Shown in pieces: positions 48,664-56,359 of a DNA stretch of 56,359 bases. The stretch is from NCBI GenBank assembly GCA_964628835.1, contig CAZVME010000013.1:1-56359 (forward strand). The letters are read 5' to 3'. Each line of letters opens with the position of its first letter. Position 1 is the first letter of the stretch. The DNA is from JAAGZL01 sp964628835 (lineage in GTDB: Bacteria > Pseudomonadota > Gammaproteobacteria > Chromatiales > Chromatiaceae). The position numbers and the translations under genes were made by a program. Under the pieces are notes generated by a model. That model was not told the DNA's origin. It saw only the letters and a list, made by a program, of their open reading frames with translations, and made no database searches.

Positions 48664-51549
48664 ATGCAGGAATTAGGTGATCAAACGGTTACAGGTGGAC
48701 AACTCACTGAGCAGGTGGAAAAGCACTGGCAGGAGTGGATCAACTCACTGGAGCAGGATCAACTCACCAAGTTGACCGCACAACCTGATTTTGTTGCGGA
48801 GTTAAAGCGGGTGTGGGAGGCCAGCGATTATGTAGTGCAGAGCTGTGTCCGGGTCCCTGGACTGCTGCATGATCTACTGGAAAGTGGTGATCTCCACATC
48901 AGATACTCGCCGGGTGAGATGGGGCGGCGCCTGCAACAGAAGCTGGATACGGTTGCGGACGAAGCGTCTCTGCAGTGCGGCCTGCGCCAGTTTCGGCGGA
49001 TTCAGATGGTGCGCATTATCTGGCGTGACCTGGCTGGAATTGCCCCTCTGGCCGAGACCCTGGAAGACCTCTCCGCCTTGGCCGATGCCTGCGTGGAGCA
49101 GGCCCTGGGACTGCTGTATGAGTGGGCCGTTGCCAAGCATGGAGTGCCGCAGGATGAGGATGGTGTGCAACAGCATCTGGTGGTGCTGGGCATGGGCAAA
49201 TTGGGCGCGCGCGAACTTAATCTCTCTTCTGATATTGATCTTATTTTTGCTTACCCCAGAGGCGGTGAAGTGGAGGGTGGGCGCCATCTCTCCAACGAGC
49301 AGTTTTTCACCCGGCTGAGTCAGCAGTTGATAAAGGCCATCGGCTCACAGACAGTTGATGGTTTTGTCTTCCGTGTGGACGCACGCCTGCGGCCGTTTGG
49401 CGACTCCGGTCCGCTGGCCATGAGCTTTGACGCCATGGAGGAGTACTACCACAGCCAGGCCAGGGAGTGGGAGCGCTACGCCATGATCAAGGCGCGGATA
49501 GTGGCCGGAGATGGTGAGGTGGGGGAAGAGCTGAATGCAATGTTGCGTCCCTTTGTTTATCGCCGCTATCTGGATTACGGGGCCATCGAATCTCTGCGCG
49601 ACCTGAAACGTATGATTAGCGGTGAGATGCACAAGCGGGGTATGGATGCCAATATCAAGCTGGGGCCGGGGGGTATTCGTGAGATCGAATTTATCGGTCA
49701 GGCGTTCCAGTTGATCCGTGGCGGACGGGATCCCGATCTGCAGATCCGCCCCATTCTGCAGGTGTTGAATGTACTGGGGAACAAGGATCTACTGCCCAGG
49801 TTTGCGGTGCAGGAGCTGGATGCGGCGTATGAATTTTTGCGTCTGGTGGAGAATCGGCTCCAGGCCTGGCAGGATCGTCAGACCCATCTGCTGCCGGATG
49901 ATGATCTGGCCCGCCTGCGTCTGGCCCGCTCCATGGGGTTTGATGATTGGGGCAGTTTTTTTGCCCTGTTGGAACAGCATCGGGCGCGGGTGCAGGGCCA
50001 TTTTGACATGGTGTTTGCCGCACCCCAGACTGAGGAGGAGCCGGAAGAGAAACCATTGCAGTCCCTGTGGCGGCAGCAGTTGAATGAGGAAAGCTCTATT
50101 GAGGTGCTGGCTGAGTCCGGGTTTCAGGAGACTGCGGCCGACGCCATGCAGATGCTGGAGCAGTTCCGTGGCAGTCACGCCTTTCGGGGGCAGGGTGTGC
50201 GTGGTCAACAGCGCATGGATCAGTTGATGCCGCTACTGTTGGAGGCGGTTGTGGCAACGGTAGACCCAGCTATGGTTTTGGGACGGGTACTCAAGCTGTT
50301 GGAATCCATTGCCCGGCGTACCTCCTATCTGGCCTTGCTGGTGGAGAGTCCCATGGCCCTGTCGCAACTGGTGCGGCTGGAGAGTTCCAGTCCCTGGATC
50401 GCATCCCAACTCACCCGTCATCCCATACTGTTGGATGGGTTGTTGGACCCGCGCCAGCTCTACTCACCCCTCAAGTTGGAGGAATTGGAAAGCGAGCTGG
50501 ATACCCTGCTGGCCGCAGTTGATCCGGATGACACCGAGGAGCAGATGGAGCGCCTGCGACAGTTTTTACAGAGCAACAAGCTGCGTGTGGCTGCGGCCGA
50601 TGTCACGGATGTGATTCCTTTGATGGTGGTGAGTGACTACCTGACCGAGATTGCTGAGACCATAACCGCGCGGGTCCTGGATCACGTGTGGTCCTTTCTG
50701 GTGGCGCGTCATGGCCAGCCCACTGGCGGCGATGGTCAGGGGACCGGGTTTTGCGTGATCGCCTACGGCAAGATGGGCGGCATTGAGCTGGGTTATGGCT
50801 CCGATCTTGATTTGGTGTTTGTCCATGCTGACTCAGACCCCAACGCCATGACCGACGGGGAGCGCCAGATATCCAATGATCTGTTCTTTGCCCGGCTCGG
50901 GCAGCGGCTGATCCACATGCTTACGGCGCGCACCGGTTCGGGGCTGCTGTATGAGGTGGATATGCGTCTGCGTCCCAGTGGTAATTCCGGGATGCTGGTG
51001 AGCTCCCTGGACGCCTTTAACGAGTACCAGAACAGCATGGCCTGGACCTGGGAGCATCAAGCCCTGCTGCGGGCTCGACCCATCGCAGGGGACCCGGTGG
51101 TCGCCGGGCGTTTTCAGGAAATAAGACGTGTCGTGTTGTCCAAACAGCGTGATCCCGACAAACTGCGCCAGGAAGTGGTTGAAATGCGGGAGAAAATGCG
51201 CACCTCGCTGGATAAGAGTAATAACGACATGTTTGACCTCAAGCAGGGGTCTGGTGGTATCGCAGACATTGAATTTATGGTTCAATACGCGGTTCTAAGG
51301 TGGGCTCACCGCTATCCTGATCTGCTTGATTGGACAGACAATATCAGGTTGCTGGAAGCCCTGGCTGGATATGAAATACTTACAGGGGATCAGGGACGAT
51401 CTCTGGCGGATGCTTACAGAAGATTCCGCTCCGCTTCACACCGTCTGGCCCTACAAGAGCAGCCGGCGTTGGTATCCTGCGATCAGCTTGAGATCGAGCG
51501 TATAGAGGTGAAGAAACTCTGGGACTCAGAGATGCTTACGGGCGACTGA
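48664..51549 (+). CDS. glnE: Bifunctional glutamine synthetase adenylyltransferase/adenylyl-removing enzyme
   Basis: Adjusts glutamine synthetase by adding or removing AMP in response to PII state. Two nucleotidyltransferase domains are visible: N-terminal GMGKLGARELNLSSDIDLIF (removing) and C-terminal YGKMGGIELGYGSDLDLVFV (adding), each with the DxD metal pair, separated by a helical linker. ATG 48664 with GGGAG upstream gives 961 residues; an ATG at 48652 is also in frame. It precedes ilvE and waaF as in Pseudomonas. Confidence 0.96.
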   Translation: MQELGDQTVTGGQLTEQVEKHWQEWINSLEQDQLTKLTAQPDFVAELKRVWEASDYVVQSCVRVPGLLHDLLESGDLHIRYSPGEMGRRLQQKLDTVADEASLQCGLRQFRRIQMVRIIWRDLAGIAPLAETLEDLSALADACVEQALGLLYEWAVAKHGVPQDEDGVQQHLVVLGMGKLGARELNLSSDIDLIFAYPRGGEVEGGRHLSNEQFFTRLSQQLIKAIGSQTVDGFVFRVDARLRPFGDSGPLAMSFDAMEEYYHSQAREWERYAMIKARIVAGDGEVGEELNAMLRPFVYRRYLDYGAIESLRDLKRMISGEMHKRGMDANIKLGPGGIREIEFIGQAFQLIRGGRDPDLQIRPILQVLNVLGNKDLLPRFAVQELDAAYEFLRLVENRLQAWQDRQTHLLPDDDLARLRLARSMGFDDWGSFFALLEQHRARVQGHFDMVFAAPQTEEEPEEKPLQSLWRQQLNEESSIEVLAESGFQETAADAMQMLEQFRGSHAFRGQGVRGQQRMDQLMPLLLEAVVATVDPAMVLGRVLKLLESIARRTSYLALLVESPMALSQLVRLESSSPWIASQLTRHPILLDGLLDPRQLYSPLKLEELESELDTLLAAVDPDDTEEQMERLRQFLQSNKLRVAAADVTDVIPLMVVSDYLTEIAETITARVLDHVWSFLVARHGQPTGGDGQGTGFCVIAYGKMGGIELGYGSDLDLVFVHADSDPNAMTDGERQISNDLFFARLGQRLIHMLTARTGSGLLYEVDMRLRPSGNSGMLVSSLDAFNEYQNSMAWTWEHQALLRARPIAGDPVVAGRFQEIRRVVLSKQRDPDKLRQEVVEMREKMRTSLDKSNNDMFDLKQGSGGIADIEFMVQYAVLRWAHRYPDLLDWTDNIRLLEALAGYEILTGDQGRSLADAYRRFRSASHRLALQEQPALVSCDQLEIERIEVKKLWDSEMLTGD

Positions 51550-51710
51550 CTGGCACTGGCCAGTTCTACGAACGAGATGTAAAACATAATAACGCTGGTC
51601 TCTATCGGCAAATTCCATGCGCAAGCGTGACTTTAGGTCGGCAAAAATATGCTGACCGAAACGGAATATGCCAATTTGAAGATTCCAGGTGTGAAACTGA
51701 GGAAATATAG

Positions 51711-52637
51711 ATGCAGACAATGGCAGACCGTGATGGGGTGATCTGGCTGGACGGGGAGATGGTTCCCTGGCGCGAGGCCAAGACCCATGTACTTACCCAC
51801 ACCCTCCACTACGGCATGGGTGTGTTTGAGGGAGTGCGTGCCTATAAGACCAATAAGGGTGCTGCCATCTTTCGGTTGCAGGAACATACCGACCGCCTGT
51901 TTCGCTCTGCCCACATCCTGGGTATGCCCATGCCCTTTGATGCCGAGACCCTGAGTCAGGCTCAGCAAGCTGCGGTGCGCGAAAACAACCTGGACTCGGC
52001 CTATATCCGTCCCATGTGTTTTTATGGCTCGGAAGGCATGGGGCTACGCGCAGACAACCTCAAGGTCCACGTGATGGTAGCGGCCTGGGACTGGGGCGCC
52101 TATCTGGGCGAAGAGGAGTTGGAGAAGGGTATCCGCATCCGGGTGTCATCCTTCACCCGGCATCATGTGAACATTACCATGTGCCGGGCCAAGGCCAACG
52201 GCAACTACATGAACTCCATGCTGGCGCTGAAAGAGGCGCTGGAGTGTGGCTATGATGAGGCGCTGCTGCTGGATGCAGAGGGCTACGTAATGGAAGGTTC
52301 AGGCGAGAACATATTTATTATCCGTGACGGCATCATCTACACCCCGGATCTCACTTCTGCCCTGGACGGCATTACCCGCAGGACCGTAATGAGTCTGGCG
52401 GACGAGTTGGGCATTCCGGTGGTGGAGAAACGCATCACTCGCGATGAGGTCTATATTGCGGACGAGGCGTTCTTCACTGGTACTGCGGCCGAGGTTACGC
52501 CGATACGCGAGGTGGATAACCGCCCTATCGGCAATCATGGCCGTGGACCTATCACCGAGCGTCTGCAGAGCCTCTATTTTGATCAGGTGCACGGGCGCAG
52601 GGATGTGAATCCTGAGTGGTTGACCCTGGTCCAGTGA
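51711..52637 (+). CDS. ilvE: Branched-chain amino acid aminotransferase
   Basis: PLP-dependent last step of valine, leucine and isoleucine synthesis. 308 residues. Motifs: HYGMGVFEGVRAY, AYIRPMCFYG, the PLP-Lys region CRAKANGNYMNSMLALKEA, EGSGENIF, and FFTGTAAEVTPI. GAGGAA 7 bases before ATG 51711 supports the start. Confidence 0.97.
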   Translation: MQTMADRDGVIWLDGEMVPWREAKTHVLTHTLHYGMGVFEGVRAYKTNKGAAIFRLQEHTDRLFRSAHILGMPMPFDAETLSQAQQAAVRENNLDSAYIRPMCFYGSEGMGLRADNLKVHVMVAAWDWGAYLGEEELEKGIRIRVSSFTRHHVNITMCRAKANGNYMNSMLALKEALECGYDEALLLDAEGYVMEGSGENIFIIRDGIIYTPDLTSALDGITRRTVMSLADELGIPVVEKRITRDEVYIADEAFFTGTAAEVTPIREVDNRPIGNHGRGPITERLQSLYFDQVHGRRDVNPEWLTLVQ

Positions 52638-52803
52638 CGGTTCAAAAGCGAAATTTGCTGTCCGGCCTCTTTTACCTGTGGGAGGCGCGTCTGGCGCCGA
52701 TGGAATATGGTAGATTGTTTGCCAGCCCCATTACAGCTAGATGTTGTTCTTACATGTGGCCTAATGGTCTCCTTGTGATATTTGAACCGCATTCAGTTTA
52801 AGT

Positions 52804-53856
52804 GTGAGTAATTCAGAGACCAGCCGCATTCTGGTAGTTGGCCCTTCCTGGGTGGGCGACATGGTGATGGCGCAGAGCCTGTTCAAGGTCCTGCGCCAAC
52901 AGCGGCCCGATGTTCAGATCGACGTATTGGCCCCAGGCTGGAGCCTGCCACTGCTGCAACGCATGCCTGAGGTGGCCGATGCCATCGACATGCCCCTGGG
53001 GCATGGTCGTCTGGATCTAAAGCTGCGTTATCGGTTGGGGCGTTCCTTAGCTACACGCGGTTATGATCAGGCCATTCTGCTGCCTAACTCCCTGAAATCG
53101 GCCCTGGTTCCCTTCTGGGCCAGGATACCCCGGCGTACCGGCTGGGTGGGAGAGATGCGCTATGGCCTGCTGAACGATATCCGCAGGCTGGACAAATCTC
53201 TATTTACCATGACAGTGCAGCGTTTTGTGGTCCTGGCCCACCCTCCCGGAGTGGATGCCATCAAGGATATCCCGGTGCCACAACTGGAAGTGTCAGCCAG
53301 TGATGCTGCCACTGCCGTGGAAAACCTGGGGCTGAGCAAGGGTGAAGGGAAGCTGTTGATACTCTGCCCCGGCGCCGAGTACGGCCCTGCCAAGTGTTGG
53401 CCGTTGGAGTACTATGGCGAACTGGCTGCGGGGTTGATAGACCAGGGCTGGTCGGTGTGGCTGTTCGGATCAGAAAAAGATCAGAAGGTGTGTGCGGCGC
53501 TAAATGCCACTACCGGAGGACGATGTGAGGACCTAAGTGGTCGCACCACCCTTGCTCAGGCGGTGGATCTCATGTCGCTGGCCGATGCGGTGGTGAGCAA
53601 TGATTCCGGGCTGATGCATGTGGCCGCTGCCCTGGATCGACCGTTGGTGGCGATTTACGGCTCGTCCGATCCGGGCTTCACCCCGCCCTTGAATCGGAGT
53701 AGCAGGGTGCTGCATTTGGGGCTGGAGTGTGGCCCCTGTTTTAAACGAGAGTGCCCAGAGGGCCATCTGAAATGTCTGAAAGATATAGGTGTGGGGATGG
53801 TTGCCGCCTCTCTGCAACAGGTTGTACGAGGAACAAAGGTTGATAAAGAAGAGTGA
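52804..53856 (+). CDS. waaF: ADP-heptose:LPS heptosyltransferase II
   Basis: Adds the second heptose of the LPS inner core on the cytosolic face of the inner membrane (GT9 family). 350 residues with a GTG start. Motifs: LVVGPSWVGDMVMAQSLF, LCPGAEYGPAKCWPLEYYG, NDSGLMHVAAALDRPLVAIY, and the Cys-rich GLECGPCFKRECPEGHLKCL. Its end overlaps cysC by 17 bp. Confidence 0.96.
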   Translation: MSNSETSRILVVGPSWVGDMVMAQSLFKVLRQQRPDVQIDVLAPGWSLPLLQRMPEVADAIDMPLGHGRLDLKLRYRLGRSLATRGYDQAILLPNSLKSALVPFWARIPRRTGWVGEMRYGLLNDIRRLDKSLFTMTVQRFVVLAHPPGVDAIKDIPVPQLEVSASDAATAVENLGLSKGEGKLLILCPGAEYGPAKCWPLEYYGELAAGLIDQGWSVWLFGSEKDQKVCAALNATTGGRCEDLSGRTTLAQAVDLMSLADAVVSNDSGLMHVAAALDRPLVAIYGSSDPGFTPPLNRSSRVLHLGLECGPCFKRECPEGHLKCLKDIGVGMVAASLQQVVRGTKVDKEE

Positions 53857-54451
53857 AAATGTAGTCTGGCAGGAACAGGCGATTACCCGGGACCACCGAC
53901 AGGAGCAAAGTGGCCACAAGAGTTTTGTGGTCTGGTTTACCGGACTTTCCGGCTCGGGTAAGTCCACCCTGGCCAGTGCGGTGGAGTCCGAGTTGCACAA
54001 GTTGGGCTGTCGCTCTTTTGTGTTTGATGGGGATAATGTACGGCATGGGCTCTGTGGCGACCTGGGGTTCAGTGAAGAGGATCGCAAGGAGAATATCCGC
54101 CGTATTGCAGAGATGACGCGTCTGTTTGTCGAGGCCGGTGTTATTGCCCTAACCGCCTTTATCTCTCCCATGCGTGACGACCGGCGGAAGGTGCGTGATC
54201 TGATCCCGGAAGGTGATCTGATCGAGGTCTACTGTGATTGTAGTATTGAGACATGTGAAGATAGGGATGTAAAAGGGCTGTACAAGAAGGCACGGGCTGG
54301 GTTGATCAAGAATTACACCGGAATTTCCTCACCATATGAGGTGCCAGAGCACCCGGAGATCACGGTGGATACGGATTCGCTTTCCATTGTTGAGAGTGTT
54401 GAACTGGTTCTCAAATATTTAATAGAAAATCGATTTATTCCGAATACATAA
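53840..54451 (+). CDS. cysC: Adenylylsulfate kinase
   Basis: Phosphorylates APS to PAPS. A TTG start at 53840 (after AGGAACAAAGG) gives 203 residues; the open frame reaches further up into waaF. Motifs: P-loop WFTGLSGSGKSTLASA, DGDNVRHGLCGDLGFS, the FISPMRDDR loop with the active Ser, and KNYTGISSPYEVPEHPEI. It overlaps waaF and sits inside the LPS core cluster, an unusual position. Confidence 0.93.
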   Translation: MIKKSENVVWQEQAITRDHRQEQSGHKSFVVWFTGLSGSGKSTLASAVESELHKLGCRSFVFDGDNVRHGLCGDLGFSEEDRKENIRRIAEMTRLFVEAGVIALTAFISPMRDDRRKVRDLIPEGDLIEVYCDCSIETCEDRDVKGLYKKARAGLIKNYTGISSPYEVPEHPEITVDTDSLSIVESVELVLKYLIENRFIPNT

Positions 54452-54534
54452 TACAATTAGCACTCATCGTGTTTGTAGGTGCATAAATAAGGCCACTTTG
54501 GCGTTATTCCAGTAGACCTAAACAGATATATGCC

Positions 54535-55560
54535 TTGAAGATTTTGATCATAAAAACATCATCCATGGGGGACCTGGTCCACACTCTGCCTGCACTAACA
54601 GATGCAGTTGCAATGATCCCCGGTGTGCGGTTTGATTGGGTCGCAGAGGAGTCTTTCTGCGAGATTCCTGGATGGCATCCGGCGGTGGAGCGGGTGCTTC
54701 CTGTTGCCATCAGGAGATGGCGCAGAGACTGGATCAAATTTTGGCGCAACGGGGAGGTGGGCGACTTTCGTCGTCAACTGCGTCAGCAGGAGTATGACCT
54801 GATTATAGACGCGCAGGGGCTGTTCAAGAGCGCACTGTTGGCCCGCATGGCCCGTGGTGACACGGTTGGGCTGGATGCCAGCTCGGCACGTGAGCCAGGG
54901 GCGGCGCTGTTTTATCGGCGTAACATCAGGGTTGCGCGTGATATGCACGCCATTGAGCGGGTGCGTTCCCTGTTCGCCCAGGCTCTGGGCTATACCAAAC
55001 CTGAGACAGAATTGGACTATGGTATTTCGATAAATGGCCCAAGCAGCTCAGATAATCCCTATTTGGTATTTCTACACGGCACCACCTGGAGCACTAAACT
55101 GTGGCCGCTGGAGCACTGGGTGGAGCTGGCCCGCACTGCCGCCTCCCAAGGCTATGCCATCCACCTGCCGTGGGGCAGCGCAGAGGAGCAGGAACGCGCC
55201 CAGCAGATCATTCACCAGTCGGGTAGCGGTGAGTTGTTGCCCAGGCAGACCCTAACCGAAGTGGCCCAGCATCTGGCCGGAGCCGCCGGTGTGGTGGGTG
55301 TAGATTCTGGTCTGGCCCACCTGGCTGCGGCCCTTTCCGTTCCGGCGGTGACCCTGTACGGACCGACCAGAACCGATCTTACCGGGGCCAGGGGGCGGTT
55401 GCAGACCAATCTGCAGGCGCAGTTTGAGTGTGCTCCTTGTATGCGTAAGGAGTGCAGTTATCCGGGGGAGGCTGAGGTGGCACCAGCCTGTTTTGGCAGT
55501 CTGCCACCGGCGAATGTCTGGGCCACTCTTACTACCAGCATGGATGAGGTAATAACATGA
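54535..55560 (+). CDS. waaC: ADP-heptose:LPS heptosyltransferase I
   Basis: Adds the first heptose to Kdo2-lipid A (GT9 family). 341 residues from a TTG start (MKILIIKTSSMGDLVHTLPA). Also ESFCEIPGWHPAVERVLP, FLHGTTWSTKLWPLEHW, and VDSGLAHLAAALSVPAVTLYG. The stop overlaps the waaG start (ATGA). Confidence 0.95.
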   Translation: MKILIIKTSSMGDLVHTLPALTDAVAMIPGVRFDWVAEESFCEIPGWHPAVERVLPVAIRRWRRDWIKFWRNGEVGDFRRQLRQQEYDLIIDAQGLFKSALLARMARGDTVGLDASSAREPGAALFYRRNIRVARDMHAIERVRSLFAQALGYTKPETELDYGISINGPSSSDNPYLVFLHGTTWSTKLWPLEHWVELARTAASQGYAIHLPWGSAEEQERAQQIIHQSGSGELLPRQTLTEVAQHLAGAAGVVGVDSGLAHLAAALSVPAVTLYGPTRTDLTGARGRLQTNLQAQFECAPCMRKECSYPGEAEVAPACFGSLPPANVWATLTTSMDEVIT

Positions 55561-56359
55561 GATTTGCCTTCGTAGTCTCGCTTTGGTTTCCCTTTGGCGG
55601 CATGCAGCGTTCCTTGCGGCGCATCGCCCAGACCTGTGTCGACAGGGGGCATCAGGTGGATATTTATACAGGCAGGTGGCAGGGAGAGAGGCTGGAGAAT
55701 ATTAGAATAGTTGAGTTGGATACTAAGGCCATAACCAACCATCGTAGTAACGATCTGTTGGCTGAGCGGTTTGCTGCAGCTGTGGCTGGGGAGGATTATG
55801 ATTGTCTGGTGGGCTTCACCAAGTTGCCTGGGCTGGATGTCTACTATGCTGCTGATCCTTGCTATGCGGCGCGTGTGGAAGAGATCAAACAGCAGCTGCG
55901 AGATACGGCGCGGGTGGAGGAGATCAAGCATCAGCTGTACAAGCGGTTACCCAGATACCGAGTCTATTGCAGGCAGGAGAGGTCTGTGTTTGAGTCGGGT
56001 GCAGGTGCCGAGATTGTCCTGATTGCGCATCAGGAAAAAAAGAAGTTTATCCAGCATTATGGGACTGAAGATGAGCGGTTTCATCTACTGCCTCCCGGGA
56101 TTAACCGTGAACGTCTGCTGAGTGCTGATCCCGTGCAGGACCGGGCAGAGATTCGCCAGGAGTTCCAGGTTGCAGAGCATGAGTTGTTATTGCTGGTGGT
56201 GGGTTCGCGCTTCAAGACCAAGGGTATAGATCGTGTGATCCATGCTCTGGCCTCACTGCCTGAACCCTTGAGGCAGAGGTGTAAGCTGGTGGTGGTGGGG
56301 CATGGTAAGGTCTGGCCATTTAAGGGGCGGGTAGCGCGTCTTGGGGTATCTGACCGGGT
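55557..56359 (+). CDS. waaG: LPS core glucosyltransferase WaaG (partial, runs off the window)
   Basis: GT4-family glycosyltransferase adding the first outer-core hexose to heptose II. The start ATG 55557 overlaps the waaC stop. It opens VVSLWFPFGGMQRSLRRIAQ and contains GLDVYYAADPCYAARVEEIK and the donor-site region LLLVVGSRFKTKGIDRVIHA. About 267 residues are present and about 100 are missing at the 3' edge. An internal near-duplication, ARVEEIKQQL and ARVEEIKHQL, follows the DPCY motif. Confidence 0.93.
   Translation, partial: MRFAFVVSLWFPFGGMQRSLRRIAQTCVDRGHQVDIYTGRWQGERLENIRIVELDTKAITNHRSNDLLAERFAAAVAGEDYDCLVGFTKLPGLDVYYAADPCYAARVEEIKQQLRDTARVEEIKHQLYKRLPRYRVYCRQERSVFESGAGAEIVLIAHQEKKKFIQHYGTEDERFHLLPPGINRERLLSADPVQDRAEIRQEFQVAEHELLLLVVGSRFKTKGIDRVIHALASLPEPLRQRCKLVVVGHGKVWPFKGRVARLGVSDR

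Overview
The window is a chromosomal piece of a gammaproteobacterium. Gene order matches the class closely: coaBC-dut-algC-argB-slmA followed by pyrE, thiS-thiG-trmB, rhlB facing trxA-rho, groES-groEL, and glnE-ilvE-waaF-waaC-waaG as in Pseudomonas and Chromatiales. LPS heptosyltransferases, MsbA and a HrcA-type CIRCE operator at groES show a Gram-negative cell. I cannot name the genus; a marine or sulfur-oxidising Chromatiales-like lineage is a guess from overall style only. The core is GC-rich by eye, and about 11.5 kb in the middle (18.1-29.5 kb) is clearly richer in A+T.

Layout. 1-9.8 kb: coenzyme A, dUTP, hexose-phosphate, arginine and pyrimidine genes, with a sodium:solute symporter and a DUF4124 protein. 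9.8-12.6 kb: a macrodomain deacetylase, a small membrane protein, a probable IS5-type MITE and a secreted triple-rhodanese protein. 12.6-18.0 kb: FetAB-like ABC exporter, trmB, thiG, thiS and a long-chain acyl-CoA synthetase. 18.07-29.59 kb: an integrated element bounded by a 45-bp direct repeat of the 5' part of a tRNA-Gly(CCC) gene. It carries a tyrosine integrase, a secreted DUF4124-like protein, a PEP-CTERM protein, a primase-helicase, a 1309-residue TPR/GreAB-C-like/PIN-like protein preceded by two tiny overlapping ORFs, and a decayed second integrase. The complete tRNA-Gly lies at the right end. 29.8-34.6 kb: asmA, yggX, tRNA-Phe, a TauE/DsbD-like membrane protein and a sigma-54-activator-like protein whose key ATPase residues are changed. 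34.7-44.7 kb: msbA, cysQ, nudE, yrfG, a YkgJ-type protein, rhlB, trxA, rho, murU and a GCS2-type ligase. 44.8-56.4 kb: an M14-type deacylase, groESL, glnE, ilvE and the start of the LPS core cluster with cysC inserted; the last gene (waaG) runs off the window.

How it fits together. Most core genes are housekeeping and syntenic. The likely novelty is the tRNA-Gly element. Its replication and integration genes look like those of an integrative element or phage satellite. Its largest cargo gene has the domain order (helical N terminus, TPR array, GreA/B-C-like domain, PIN-like nuclease) expected of a predicted defence or conflict protein. The element is also unusual because it duplicates the 5' part, not the 3' part, of its target tRNA, so the original tRNA promoter now points at the integrase gene.
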